Assembly (NCBI GenBank): GCA_900199655.1
Contig: FZRE01000007.1
Coordinates: 4,553 to 68,552 of the forward strand
Origin: Prevotellaceae bacterium KH2P17
GTDB lineage: Bacteria > Bacteroidota > Bacteroidia > Bacteroidales > Bacteroidaceae
DNA length: 64,000 nt
Direction of reading: 5' to 3'
Positions 51,477 through 60,626 of this stretch are shown here, one piece after another. The notes under the pieces were generated by a model. That model saw only the letters and a program-made list of their open reading frames with translations. It was not told where the DNA came from and did no database searches. The translations under genes and the position numbers were made by a program. How positions within the stretch are numbered: position 1 is the first letter of the stretch; every line of letters begins with the position of its first letter.

Positions 51477-53081
51477 ATGAAGATGAAAAGTATGAAAGTT
51501 ACTAAGTTTACTGTTGGACTGTTTGCTTTGCTTGCCTTGGCTTCGTGCTCCAACGACGAGACAGAGACCGAGAATGCCAACACTGTGCTGAAAGACGGCA
51601 TCGAACTGACCTACAACGTGGGCGAAGCCGCTAACGACTCGGCCTTTACACGTGCTGCTGCAGCACAGCCGGCAGTGGAAACACAAACCTTTATGGGTAT
51701 GGAGGTGCAGACACAGGTGACCGATGAGAGCCGCCGCCAGGGCACCCGCGCCACGGTTTACAACACCGTAGACCTGAACGGAAAGAAGGTTTACGCCTAC
51801 GTATTCGACCCCGCTACCAACAAGACCATTGCCCCCGTGCAGACCGTTACCATAGCCGACAACAAGCTGACGGTGAAGGGCAAGGTGGGTTGCCAGGTGC
51901 TGTTCTACATCGGTACGGCACCTTACGCTGCCGAGGGAACCGACATCAGCACCATTACCGTTAACGAGAGGAGCACCGTAGACGCCATGCAATGCGTCTC
52001 GGAGCCCATTACGGGTAAGAATGCTCCGCTGGGCATGCTGTCGTTCAAGCACCTGTTTACCCGCATGCGCGTGGTGCTCAAAACCTCCGACGGCACGGTA
52101 GTAAATGCTTTCAGCCTGTCTACTGCCGACAAGTTGAGCAATCCGAACGCTGCCGTAAAGATAGCCGACAGGTCTTACACCGTGTCGGGTGATGCCGTGG
52201 CGCTCAAGTTTGCAGTTGCAAACAACACCTCCGCCACTGCCGAAACTGCTTATCAGAGCCTTATCGTTGACCCGGCACAGCCCGAAAAGAGCCTTTCGCT
52301 CGTATTCGACATGGCCGGCAAGGGTGCAACTATCGGCGGCGCACAAAACTATCTGACCGAAGTAAACAACAAGCTCACGCTCAAGACGCGCCAGTTGCTG
52401 CCCGGTCACCGCTACAGCATCAACATTACGATAAAGCCGAGTAACACGGAACAGTATCTTAACAGCGGGTTCCGCGCCGACAAGAACTTCTATCAGTGGG
52501 ACGCCTACGAGCCCTACGGTGTGGGCGATGCCCATACCTGGAGCGCCGGCAACAGCGGTATCCACACAGTTCCGACCGGGGGCACCAATATGGATATAGC
52601 TACCCAGAGCTGCAAGAACTGCCCCTCGGCAACCGAAGCAAAGATGTACATCGGCGCAGGCGCACTGATTGACGATGGCCACACGGGAGCTTACCAACAG
52701 TCGTACACCACGACCAATCCCGCAACGGGCGCAAAGATAACTTATCATGGTGGCGTATGGCTGAAGAAAAAGCAGTATATACCGGGCTTTGACAATGGAA
52801 CTGCCCCACAAGCCACGCAAAGTTCAGCGAAAGGCAGACCAACTGCGGACAACATAGACCAGTACTTCTTCCTGCCTCTCTACGGCTTCTACGATACAAC
52901 TAACGGCGTATCAGATATGTACAAAAGCCATGGAACAAACGGCTACTTTATGTTGAAAACGGCCAATAGTACCGGACACGCATACTATCTATCGGCAAAC
53001 GCAACGACAGTGACTTTCGGCACGCTTCTTAATTGGACAAGCAATAACATTGCATCGGCCAACATCTGGTCAGCAGATTAA
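51477..53081 (+). CDS. Fimbrillin-family lipoprotein
   Basis: A 534-residue lipoprotein (ALASC, C24, then SNDETETEN). It fits the fimbrillin/Mfa-like family of Bacteroidales pilus and surface proteins. An Arg/Ala-rich stretch (FTRAAAAQPAVE, about residue 60) and SRRQGTRATVYNTVDLNG could hold an Arg-gingipain-type processing site. The domain then shows VYAYVFDPATNKTIAPVQTV, MLSFKHLFTRMRVVLKTSDG, and LTLKTRQLLPGHRYSINITI at about residue 310. The C-terminal part (about 345-534) has YQWDAYEPYGVGDAHTW and a YFFLPLYGFYDT segment. The start at 51477 was chosen over the long upstream frame because it gives a lipoprotein signal. Whether it is a pilus subunit or another surface protein is open; no Mfa2-5 or FimC-E genes are near. 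Confidence 0.8.
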   Translation: MKMKSMKVTKFTVGLFALLALASCSNDETETENANTVLKDGIELTYNVGEAANDSAFTRAAAAQPAVETQTFMGMEVQTQVTDESRRQGTRATVYNTVDLNGKKVYAYVFDPATNKTIAPVQTVTIADNKLTVKGKVGCQVLFYIGTAPYAAEGTDISTITVNERSTVDAMQCVSEPITGKNAPLGMLSFKHLFTRMRVVLKTSDGTVVNAFSLSTADKLSNPNAAVKIADRSYTVSGDAVALKFAVANNTSATAETAYQSLIVDPAQPEKSLSLVFDMAGKGATIGGAQNYLTEVNNKLTLKTRQLLPGHRYSINITIKPSNTEQYLNSGFRADKNFYQWDAYEPYGVGDAHTWSAGNSGIHTVPTGGTNMDIATQSCKNCPSATEAKMYIGAGALIDDGHTGAYQQSYTTTNPATGAKITYHGGVWLKKKQYIPGFDNGTAPQATQSSAKGRPTADNIDQYFFLPLYGFYDTTNGVSDMYKSHGTNGYFMLKTANSTGHAYYLSANATTVTFGTLLNWTSNNIASANIWSAD

Positions 53082-53111
53082 ACACTCTGCTTACTGGTTA
53101 CATCAACTCAA

Positions 53112-53180
53112 GGGGGAAAGTGCTTTCCCCCGACTCTATACCGGCCGCCACTTAACTGTTTAAGTGGCGGCCTTGTTTTA
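53112..53180 (+). terminator. Tandem hairpin terminator after the fimbrillin gene
   Basis: The first hairpin is GGGGGAAAG/CTTTCCCCC (53112-53131). The second is GGCCGCCACTTAA/TTAAGTGGCGGCC (53143-53172), followed by TTGTTTTA. The second is the likely intrinsic terminator. Confidence 0.88.
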
Positions 53181-53405
53181 GGATGAGCCGTGGCAGCAGC
53201 TTTTCTCTAAACAAACCTAAAAAAAGCCGTTGGCAATGAATAATTTACATAATTAAGCCTTAAAAATAATCGCTATTTGAATAATTCTAAGTAAATTTGC
53301 AGCCAATAACTTGTGGGGATACGCGCTGTCGGAACCGGAAAAACTGCTAACAAGCCGGCGGCAGGCTATATCCTGCATGGAAAATTCTAATCAAATAGCG
53401 TGTAA
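53181..53405. other. Leader region of the DUF6242 gene
   Basis: No gene is present. TAAATTTG (53292-53299) is a -7 element. A 10-bp inverted repeat, CGCTATTTGA (53271-53280) and TCAAATAGCG (53391-53400), brackets the promoter and ends five bases before the start codon. Confidence 0.55.
53292..53299 (+). promoter_or_regulatory. -7 element of the DUF6242 promoter
   Basis: TAAATTTG matches TAnnTTTG; the nearest upstream TTTG is only 12 bases away, too close for a standard -33 element. Confidence 0.45.
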
Positions 53406-54788
53406 ATGACAAGGAAATACATACCTTTCGCTTTACTGTTCTCGGCCTTGTTTGTCTTTGCTTCGTGCCTGAAAGACGAGGACGAGCAAATTACTTATTA
53501 CGAAGACACGGCCATCACGTCGTTCAGGGTGGGAACGCTGAAGCAGCGCATAGACACCGTTACTGCCGCTGGAAAGGACACCTCGTACACAACAACGGTG
53601 GACTGCAGCGGCTACAAGTTCTACATTGACCACACCAACCGGCAGATTTACAATGCCGACTCGCTGCCCTACGGCATCAACGCCGCCAAGGTAGTGTGCA
53701 CCATAGCGAGCAAGAACTCGGGTTCAATCGTGTACAAAAGCCTTACAAGCGACAGTCTGGCCCTGTATCGGAGTGCCGACTCCATCAACTTTGAGCAGCC
53801 GCGCGAGTTCCGCGCCTACTCCAACTCGGGCGCCAACTTCCGTGCCTACACCGTAAAGGTGAACGTGCACAGGCAGAAAGGGCACCTGTTTGTGTGGAGC
53901 CCCGTTACAACCGACGCCCGTCTGGGCGCCTTAGAGGCCATGCAGGCAGTGGCAGCAGGCGGCAGTCTGTACGTGTTCGGCCTGCGCGGCGGCACTACTC
54001 ACGTGTACAAGCGCGCCACCACGGCCGGTGCCGGCTGGCAGGAGACAGCCACCTCCGTAGCTCTGGACGCCAACGCGTACAAGAGTGCCATAGTCCGGGG
54101 CAACACGCTCTACACCTACAGCGGCGGCAAGGTGCTGCGCTCGGCCGACGGCACCTCGTGGACTGCCGTGGCACAGCCATCGCTCCGCCAGCTTACCGGA
54201 GCCACGCAGGACAGGCTCTACGCCCTCTCCGCGGACAACCGCATCATGAGTTCGGCCGACGGCACGTCGTGGCAAGCCGATGCCATGGAAGGTTCCGCCG
54301 CCCAGCTGCCTACGGGCAACGTGCGGCTGCTGGCTCTTCCGCTGTCTACCAACGACGGCAGCCAGCTCGTGCTCACCGGCACCACCGCTACCGATGCCCG
54401 CGTATGGGGCAAGATACAGGAAGCCGACGGCAGCCAGCCGTGGACCTACTACGCTACCGGCACGGAGAACAAGCTCGCCCTGCCCAATCTCGCAAACCTG
54501 CAGACAGCGGTCTACGGAGGCCGTCTGCTCGCCATAGGAGGCAACGGTATGGGCCATACAACGGCCGAGGCCTTTGCCCAGTTCTACGAAAGTAACGACG
54601 GGGGCATTACCTGGAAGAAAGGAAGCATCGCCCTGCCGCCGTCATTCGCCTCGAGCGCAACATCATTCGCCATGACCGTTGACGCTGACCAGTTCCTCTG
54701 GCTCGTATGCGGACAGAGCGGACAGGTGTGGCGGGGCCGGCTGAACAGGCTCGGCTGGCAGAACCCGCAGAAGGTTTTTACAGAGTAA
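53406..54788 (+). CDS. DUF6242-domain lipoprotein
   Basis: A 460-residue lipoprotein (FASC, C21, followed by LKDEDEQ, an acidic surface-export signal). The N-terminal part (about 30-150) is a beta domain with GYKFYIDHTNRQIYNADSLP and FRAYTVKVNVHRQ. The rest (about 155-450) is a beta-propeller-like run of repeats such as ALEAMQAVAAGGSLYVFGLR, LRSADGTSWTAVAQPSLRQL and MSSADGTSWQADAM, followed by QFYESNDGGITWKKGSIALP. The layout matches DUF6242 proteins of Bacteroidales that stand beside DUF6089 and uppS-bamA genes. The function is not known. It leads the envelope gene run. Confidence 0.82.
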   Translation: MTRKYIPFALLFSALFVFASCLKDEDEQITYYEDTAITSFRVGTLKQRIDTVTAAGKDTSYTTTVDCSGYKFYIDHTNRQIYNADSLPYGINAAKVVCTIASKNSGSIVYKSLTSDSLALYRSADSINFEQPREFRAYSNSGANFRAYTVKVNVHRQKGHLFVWSPVTTDARLGALEAMQAVAAGGSLYVFGLRGGTTHVYKRATTAGAGWQETATSVALDANAYKSAIVRGNTLYTYSGGKVLRSADGTSWTAVAQPSLRQLTGATQDRLYALSADNRIMSSADGTSWQADAMEGSAAQLPTGNVRLLALPLSTNDGSQLVLTGTTATDARVWGKIQEADGSQPWTYYATGTENKLALPNLANLQTAVYGGRLLAIGGNGMGHTTAEAFAQFYESNDGGITWKKGSIALPPSFASSATSFAMTVDADQFLWLVCGQSGQVWRGRLNRLGWQNPQKVFTE

Positions 54789-54802
54789 AATACTGAAAAC
54801 CC

Positions 54803-55483
54803 ATGAAGAGGATACTGCTGTTGCTCATGCTGACTGCCGCCGCCGGTGCCTATGCGCAGGACGACGTGGAGTACAGGATGGAGATAGGCGCCGGCGTAGG
54901 CACAGTGGCCTACGAGGGCGACTTTAACGGCAACATCCTCAAAGGCATGCAGCCGGCGGCCTCGCTGGTGCTGCGCCGCAACCTGAACCCCTACATGGGG
55001 CTGCGCCTCATGGGCAGCTACGGCAAGCTGAAAGGCTCGTCGGACAACGTGGATACGTACTGGCCCGACTACGTGCAGGCGCCTTACAAGTTCGACAACA
55101 ACGTGGCCGACCTCAGTGTAACTTACGAGTACAACTTCTGGCCCTACGGAACGGGGCGCGACTATCGCGGTGCACGCAGGCTCACGCCCTTTGTCTTTGC
55201 CGGCATAGGTGCCACCTACGTGAGCGGAGGCAACAAGGACGTGGTGACGGCCAACGTGCCCCTGGGGCTTGGTGTGAAGTACAAAGTGGGCGACAGGCTC
55301 AACGTGGGACTGGAATGGGCCATGCACTTCTCGATGAGCGACAAGCTCGACGGCGTCTCCGACCCATACGCAGTAAAGAGCAGCGGGCTGTTCAAGAACA
55401 CCGACTGCTACTCGGCACTGCAACTAACGCTTACGTACAGCTTCATGGCCAAGTGCCGCACTTGCCACAATGAGGACGAATAA
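54803..55483 (+). CDS. DUF6089-family outer-membrane beta-barrel protein
   Basis: A 226-residue exported protein with a signal peptide (about 1-18, AYAQ). It is followed by a small beta-barrel resembling OmpA/OmpW folds: YRMEIGAGVGTVAYEGDFNG, PYMGLRLMGSYGKLKGS, DLSVTYEYNFWPYGTG, LTPFVFAGIGATYVSGG and LGLGVKYKVGDRLNVGLEWA. It ends with a short Cys pair (CRTC) after the last strand, which is unusual for an outer-membrane barrel. DUF6089 genes are commonly found directly before uppS in this group. It lies 14 bases after DUF6242 and 13 before uppS. Confidence 0.87.
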   Translation: MKRILLLLMLTAAAGAYAQDDVEYRMEIGAGVGTVAYEGDFNGNILKGMQPAASLVLRRNLNPYMGLRLMGSYGKLKGSSDNVDTYWPDYVQAPYKFDNNVADLSVTYEYNFWPYGTGRDYRGARRLTPFVFAGIGATYVSGGNKDVVTANVPLGLGVKYKVGDRLNVGLEWAMHFSMSDKLDGVSDPYAVKSSGLFKNTDCYSALQLTLTYSFMAKCRTCHNEDE

Positions 55484-55496
55484 ATAACGAAAGAGC

Positions 55497-56261
55497 ATGA
55501 ACGAAGAGATAGACATGACCCGCATTCCGCGGCACATTGCCATGATAATGGACGGCAACGGCCGCTGGGCAGCCGAACGAGGCAAGCCCCGCAGTTACGG
55601 ACATCAGGCCGGCGTGGACACGGTGAGGCGCATCACGGCAGAGTGTACGCGCCTTGGCGTAAAGTTCCTGACGCTCTACACCTTCTCTACCGAGAACTGG
55701 AGCCGGCCTGCCGACGAGGTTTCGGCCCTCATGGGGCTGGTGCTCTCTTCGCTGGAAGACGAAATCTTCATGAAGAATAACGTGCGGTTCCGCGTCATAG
55801 GCGACATAGACAGGCTGCCCGACGACGTGCAGCAGAAGCTCCGCGAGACCGAAGAGCACACGGCAGGGAACGACACCATGACCATGGTAGTGGCGCTGAG
55901 CTACAGCGCGAGGTGGGAAATTACCCAGGCCGTGAAGCGCATCATCGACGAGCGAGACCCGGCCCTGCATCCGCTGAAGATGCACATACAGCCGTTCCAC
56001 GTTACGGAGGATGTTATCAGCAGCCATCTGGAGACGAGCTTCATGCCCGACCCCGACCTGCTCATCCGCACGGGCGGCGAAGTAAGGGTTTCCAACTTCC
56101 TGCTCTGGCAGATAGCTTACTCGGAGCTGTACTTCTGTGATACCTACTGGCCCGACTTCAATGAGCAGGACTTGCACAAAGCAATAGCCGACTACCAGCG
56201 GCGACAGCGCAGGTTCGGAAAGACCGAAGACCAAATAGAGAACGAAAATCAATCTGAATGA
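55497..56261 (+). CDS. uppS: Isoprenyl transferase (undecaprenyl diphosphate synthase)
   Basis: Cytoplasmic cis-prenyltransferase that makes undecaprenyl diphosphate, the lipid carrier for peptidoglycan and O-antigen. The 254 residues are the normal length. The signature motifs are present: [13 protein letters not shown] with catalytic D19, [25 protein letters not shown], and the C-terminal [18 protein letters not shown] followed by [15 protein letters not shown]. The gene's stop overlaps the bamA start as ATGA, so cell-wall lipid and outer-membrane assembly genes are translationally coupled. Confidence 0.96.
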   Translation: MNEEIDMTRIPRHIAMIMDGNGRWAAERGKPRSYGHQAGVDTVRRITAECTRLGVKFLTLYTFSTENWSRPADEVSALMGLVLSSLEDEIFMKNNVRFRVIGDIDRLPDDVQQKLRETEEHTAGNDTMTMVVALSYSARWEITQAVKRIIDERDPALHPLKMHIQPFHVTEDVISSHLETSFMPDPDLLIRTGGEVRVSNFLLWQIAYSELYFCDTYWPDFNEQDLHKAIADYQRRQRRFGKTEDQIENENQSE

Positions 56262-58876
56262 TGAACTATATAAATAAGGTGTGGACGGCTTTCGTCGCAC
56301 TCTGTTGCTGCACGGCAGCCTCTGCACAGGACAAAATCGTGCATCCTGAAATCAGCTACGCGGGCACTCCCCGCACAGTGACCATCGGCGGCATCAACGT
56401 GTCGGGGGTTGAAGGATACGAAGACTACGTGCTCACCGGTATCTCCGGACTCACCGTAGGACAAAAGATAGAACTGCCGGGCTCGGCCACCACCGAGGCC
56501 GTGAAGCGCTACTGGCGCCACGGACTGTTCTCGCAGGTGCAGCTGTCGGTCGACTCCATCATCGGCGACAAGGCGTGGCTGCACTTTACGCTGCGCGTAA
56601 GGCCGCGCGTATCAACCATCAACTACGTGGGCCTGAAGAAGAGCGAGCGCGAGGATATGGACACCAAGCTCGGCCTGCTCAAGGGCTCGCAGATTACGCC
56701 TAACGCCATAGACCGCGCCAAAGTGCTGGCCAAGAAGTACTTCGACGACAAGGGCTTCAAGAATGCCGACATCGAAATAAACCAGCGCGACGACGTAGCA
56801 GGCAAGAACCAGGTCATCGTCGACGTGATAGTTGACAAGAAGGAGAAGATGCGCGTGCACCAGATAACCATCGAGGGCAACGAACATCTCTCGGACAAAA
56901 AGATAAAGGGCTCGATGTTTACCAAAGGAGCATTTGCCAAGACCCACGAGGCCGGCAAGCTCACCAACATCTTCAAACCCAAGAAATACACCCCCGAACG
57001 GTGGGAGACCGATAAGAAGAACCTCATCAGCAAGTACAACGAGTACGGCTACCGCGACGCGGAGATACTGGCGGACAGCGTATGGAACTACGACGACAAG
57101 CACGTTAACGTGTACGTAAAGGTAAATGAGGGCAAGCAGTACTTCCTCCGCAACATCACCTGGGTGGGCAACTCGGTCTACTCTACCGACTATCTGGCCA
57201 ACGTGCTGGGCATGAAGAAGGGCGACGTGTACAACCAGAAGCTGCTCAACAAGCGCCTTATCGAAGACGAGGATGCCGTGGGCAACCTCTACTGGAACAA
57301 CGGCTACATCTTCTATAACCTGCAACCTACGGAGGTGAACATCGTGGGCGACTCCATCGATATGGAGATGCGCATCACCGAGAACCAGCAGGCACACATC
57401 AACCATGTGCGCATTAATGGTAACGACCGCCTCTACGAGAACGTGGTTCGCCGTGAGCTGCACACCAAACCGGGCGATCTGTTCTCGAAGGAAGCCCTCC
57501 ACCGCTCGGCCCGAGAGCTGGCCTCGATGGGTCACTTCGACCCGGAGAAGGTGAATCCGGACGTTAGGCCCAACTATGAAGACGGCACCGTGGACATTAA
57601 CTGGGACCTGGTTCAGAAGAGCAACGACCAGATAGAGTTCTCACTCGGCTGGGGACAGACGGGAGTCATTGGCCGCGTGGGGCTTAAACTCAACAACTTC
57701 TCGCTCCGGAACTTGTTTAACCGCAACAAGGAGCACCGGGGCATCATGCCGATAGGCGACGGCGAGGTGCTTAGTATCGGCGCTCAGACCAACGGAACCT
57801 ACTATCAGAGCTACAACGCCAGCTACTCCACCAACTGGTTTGGCAACAAGCGGCCTATCCAGTTCAGCATAGGAGCCTACTACAGCAAGCAGACCGACGT
57901 GTCGAGTAACTACTACAATAGTGGCTACATGAATAACTACTACAACTATCTGTATGGTTACGGCAACAGCTACTACAACAACTACGAGAACTATTACGAC
58001 CCTGATACGTACGTGAAGATGATGGGCGTGAGCCTGGGATGGGGCAAGCGCCTGCGCTGGCCGGACGATTACTTCCAGCTGTCGGTACAGTTGGCCTACA
58101 CCAGATATATGCTGAAGAACTGGCGCTACTTCCTGATGACCAACGGCGATGCCAACAACATCAACCTCAGCGTGTCCGTGAGCCGCACTTCTACCGACAA
58201 CCAGCTCTTCCCGCGCCGCGGTTCGGAGTTCCTGGCATCCGTCAGTCTCACCCCACCTTGGTCTAAGTGGGACGGCAAGGACTACGAACACCTGGCCACG
58301 GACAGGCAGTCGGCCACCTATTCTCAGGAGCAACAGGAGAAATACAAGTGGGTGGAATACCACAAATGGAAGTTCAAGGCCAAGACCTACACGGCCCTCA
58401 CGAGCGGCCAGAAGTGTCTGGTGCTCATGACGAGAGTGGAGTTGGGCCTGCTTGGAAGCTACAACAAGTACAAGAAGTCGCCGTTTGAAACCTACTACAT
58501 GGGTGGCGACGGCATGAGCGGATACTCCACCGGCTATGCCGAGGAGACCATAGGACTGCGCGGATACGAGAACGGTTCGCTCACTCCTTACTATCAGGAA
58601 GGCTATGCCTACGACCGTTTCACGCTCGAGCTCCGCTATCCGTTCATGTTGGGTAACACCACCATCTACGGTCTCGGCTTCGTCGAGGCAGGTAATGCGT
58701 GGAATGATACCGGCAAGTTCAATCCCTTCGACATGAAGCGCAGCGCCGGTGTAGGCGTAAGAATCTTCCTGCCGATGGTCGGCCTCATGGGTATCGACTG
58801 GGCTTACGGCTTCGACAAGGTGTTCGGAACCAAAGGCGGCAGCCAGTTCCACTTCATCCTCGGGCAAGAGTTTTAA
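56258..58876 (+). CDS. bamA: Outer-membrane protein assembly factor BamA
   Basis: An 872-residue Omp85-family protein that inserts beta-barrels into the outer membrane. A signal peptide (about 1-24, ASAQ) precedes five POTRA domains (about 35-440, e.g. [60 protein letters not shown]). The C-terminal 16-strand barrel has [11 protein letters not shown] at the start, the family motif region [12 protein letters not shown] near 765, and ends FHFILGQEF. Residues about 548-583 form a low-complexity loop very rich in Tyr and Asn ([20 protein letters not shown]), not found in standard BamA. Start is ATGATG at 56258 or 56261. Confidence 0.95.
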   Translation: MMNYINKVWTAFVALCCCTAASAQDKIVHPEISYAGTPRTVTIGGINVSGVEGYEDYVLTGISGLTVGQKIELPGSATTEAVKRYWRHGLFSQVQLSVDSIIGDKAWLHFTLRVRPRVSTINYVGLKKSEREDMDTKLGLLKGSQITPNAIDRAKVLAKKYFDDKGFKNADIEINQRDDVAGKNQVIVDVIVDKKEKMRVHQITIEGNEHLSDKKIKGSMFTKGAFAKTHEAGKLTNIFKPKKYTPERWETDKKNLISKYNEYGYRDAEILADSVWNYDDKHVNVYVKVNEGKQYFLRNITWVGNSVYSTDYLANVLGMKKGDVYNQKLLNKRLIEDEDAVGNLYWNNGYIFYNLQPTEVNIVGDSIDMEMRITENQQAHINHVRINGNDRLYENVVRRELHTKPGDLFSKEALHRSARELASMGHFDPEKVNPDVRPNYEDGTVDINWDLVQKSNDQIEFSLGWGQTGVIGRVGLKLNNFSLRNLFNRNKEHRGIMPIGDGEVLSIGAQTNGTYYQSYNASYSTNWFGNKRPIQFSIGAYYSKQTDVSSNYYNSGYMNNYYNYLYGYGNSYYNNYENYYDPDTYVKMMGVSLGWGKRLRWPDDYFQLSVQLAYTRYMLKNWRYFLMTNGDANNINLSVSVSRTSTDNQLFPRRGSEFLASVSLTPPWSKWDGKDYEHLATDRQSATYSQEQQEKYKWVEYHKWKFKAKTYTALTSGQKCLVLMTRVELGLLGSYNKYKKSPFETYYMGGDGMSGYSTGYAEETIGLRGYENGSLTPYYQEGYAYDRFTLELRYPFMLGNTTIYGLGFVEAGNAWNDTGKFNPFDMKRSAGVGVRIFLPMVGLMGIDWAYGFDKVFGTKGGSQFHFILGQEF

Positions 58877-58971
58877 ACAAGTTAAAATACAGAGAGTTTA
58901 TTGTTAAAAGATGTATGTCGGCCTCAACCGCAGGTTGCAACGTCCGTCTAAGATTTAAAAAAAGTAAGGAT

Positions 58972-59484
58972 ATGAAGAAGATTATCACACTCTGCCTGTT
59001 CGCTCTGGTGGCAATGGCAGCCCAGGCGCAGAAGTTCGCGCTCATTGATATGGATTACATCCTGAAACATGTGCCTGCCTACGAGCGCGCCAACGAGCAA
59101 CTCAACCAGGTAAGCAAGAAGTGGCAGGCCGAAGTAGAGGCGCTGAACACCGAGGCTTCGACCATGTACAAGAACTACCAGAACGAGGTAGTATTCCTCT
59201 CCCAGGAGCAGAAGAAAGCCAAGCAGGAGCAAATCATGAATAAAGAAAAGGAAGCCTCCGAGCTCAAGAAGAAGTACTTCGGCCCCGAGGGCGAACTCTT
59301 CAAGAAGCGCGAAAGCCTCATGGGGCCCATCCAGGAGGAAGTTTACAACACAGTGAAGGAAATATCCGACCTGCGAGGTTACAGCCTCGTGCTCGACCGT
59401 GCCAGCGATACCGGCATCATTTTCGGCTCACCAAAGATAGATATCAGCAACGAAGTGCTGCAGAAGTTAGGTTATTCAAACTAA
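58972..59484 (+). CDS. skp: OmpH/Skp-family periplasmic chaperone 1
   Basis: A 170-residue Skp-type chaperone that holds unfolded outer-membrane proteins on the way to BamA. It has a signal peptide (about 1-19, AAQAQ), the N-terminal strand KFALIDMDYILKHVPAYERA, two long charged helices forming the coiled-coil arm (about 40-115, KKWQAEVEALNTEASTMYKN; EQKKAKQEQIMNKEKEASEL), and a C-terminal strand LVLDRASDTGIIFGSPKIDI. AAGGAT precedes the chosen ATG; the longer frame from 58915 lacks a signal. It follows bamA by 95 bases. Confidence 0.92.
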   Translation: MKKIITLCLFALVAMAAQAQKFALIDMDYILKHVPAYERANEQLNQVSKKWQAEVEALNTEASTMYKNYQNEVVFLSQEQKKAKQEQIMNKEKEASELKKKYFGPEGELFKKRESLMGPIQEEVYNTVKEISDLRGYSLVLDRASDTGIIFGSPKIDISNEVLQKLGYSN

Positions 59485-59490
59485 TTGTTG

Positions 59491-59498
59491 TATATTTG
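59491..59498 (+). promoter_or_regulatory. -7 element before skp 2
   Basis: TATATTTG matches TAnnTTTG, seven bases after the skp 1 stop. It suggests that skp 2 can be transcribed separately; no -33 TTTG is seen. Confidence 0.45.
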
Positions 59499-59544
59499 CA
59501 GCCGCTGAACAAGAATAAAACAATTATTTAAATAGAAAACAGAA

Positions 59545-60030
59545 ATGAAAAAATTGATTTTGATGTTGATGCTTCTGGCACCTATGGCTATGTTCGCCCA
59601 GAAGTTCGGACGCGTTAATACGCAGACTATCATGCAGTCGCTGCCCGATGTTTCAAAGGCCAACGGCGAACTCCAGGCACTGCAGAAGCAGTACGAGAAC
59701 GACCTCAAGGCTATGCAGGACGAGCTGCAACGCAAGAATGATGAGTACCAGAAGACTCAGAGCACCATGAACGCTACCAAGAAGCAGGAAACGGAGACGG
59801 AGCTTCAGAATATGTATCAGAAGATTCAGCAGACCTATCAGGACAACCAGCAGGCTCTGCAGAAGAAATCTAACGAACTCATGGAGCCCATCGTGACCAA
59901 GGTGCGCAACGCCATCCAGGCCGTTGGCAAGGCAGGTGCTTACACCTACATCTTCGAGGAAGGGGCAGCCGTTTATGCCGGCGACAGCGTGAAAGACGTT
60001 ACTGCAGAGGTGCAGGCCAAGCTGAAGTAA
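59545..60030 (+). CDS. OmpH/Skp-family periplasmic chaperone 2
   Basis: A 161-residue paralogue of skp 1. It has a signal peptide (about 1-18, AMFAQ), KFGRVNTQTIMQSLPDVSKA, a Gln-rich coiled-coil arm (about 35-105, ALQKQYENDLKAMQDELQRK) and the C-terminal IQAVGKAGAYTYIFEEGAAV. It is preceded by its own -7 element and followed by a hairpin, so it may be expressed more independently than its neighbours. Confidence 0.92.
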   Translation: MKKLILMLMLLAPMAMFAQKFGRVNTQTIMQSLPDVSKANGELQALQKQYENDLKAMQDELQRKNDEYQKTQSTMNATKKQETETELQNMYQKIQQTYQDNQQALQKKSNELMEPIVTKVRNAIQAVGKAGAYTYIFEEGAAVYAGDSVKDVTAEVQAKLK

Positions 60031-60057
60031 GCCACAGCAAGTTTTTATCAGATAAGG

Positions 60058-60089
60058 AATGAGGGCAGGCCTAAGTGCCTGTCCTCATT
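60058..60089 (+). terminator. Hairpin between skp 2 and skp 3
   Basis: AATGAGGGCAGGC (60058-60070) pairs with GCCTGTCCTCATT (60077-60089) with one wobble. The following TTCTCAATTT is a weak T-tract, so termination is probably partial. Confidence 0.65.
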
Positions 60090-60116
60090 TCTCAATTTAT
60101 ATAAACAAGGTGTAAC

Positions 60117-60626
60117 ATGATGAAAAAGCTATTATTCTCCCTTTTCCTCTTTGTGCTTCCGCTGGCTGCCCATGCACAGACGCAGCTCAAGTTCGGCTAT
60201 TTCAGCTATCAGAAGGCTTTCGAGTCAATGCCCGACTATGCGATAGCACGCCGCAACCTGGACGACCTCAAGGGCAAATACGATGCCGAGATGCAGCGCG
60301 TGGAGGACGAATTCAACAAGAAGTATGAAGAGTTTCTCGACGGACAGCGTGAGTTCGCACCCTCCATCCTGCGCAAGCGCCAGGCCGAACTGCAGGAGAT
60401 GATGGAAAAGAACATGGCCTTCAAGGAAGAGGCACGCCGCCTGCTGAAGCAGGCCGAGCAGGATGCGTACGCGCCGCTGAAGACCAAACTGGCCGAAGCC
60501 GTGCGCGGTATAGGCGATGCCCGCGGCTATGCCTTCATCCTGAATACCGACGGCAACGCCGTGCCTTACGTCAGTTCGCTGGCCGGTGAGGACATTACGG
60601 CGCTGGTAGCTGACAGTCTGCGATGA
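60117..60626 (+). CDS. OmpH/Skp-family periplasmic chaperone 3
   Basis: A 169-residue third Skp paralogue. It has a signal peptide (about 1-20, AHAQ), LKFGYFSYQKAFESMPDYAI, a coiled-coil arm (about 45-115, RVEDEFNKKYEEFLDGQREF) with more acidic and aromatic residues than the other two, and a C-terminal GDARGYAFILNTDGNAVPYV. Its stop overlaps the murI start as ATGA, so chaperone 3 is coupled to peptidoglycan precursor synthesis. Confidence 0.9.
   Translation: MMKKLLFSLFLFVLPLAAHAQTQLKFGYFSYQKAFESMPDYAIARRNLDDLKGKYDAEMQRVEDEFNKKYEEFLDGQREFAPSILRKRQAELQEMMEKNMAFKEEARRLLKQAEQDAYAPLKTKLAEAVRGIGDARGYAFILNTDGNAVPYVSSLAGEDITALVADSLR

Noticed and set aside
51468..52820. 450-codon minus-strand open frame across the fimbrillin gene
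   Set aside because: Antisense shadow; the plus strand has a lipoprotein signal and fimbrillin pattern.
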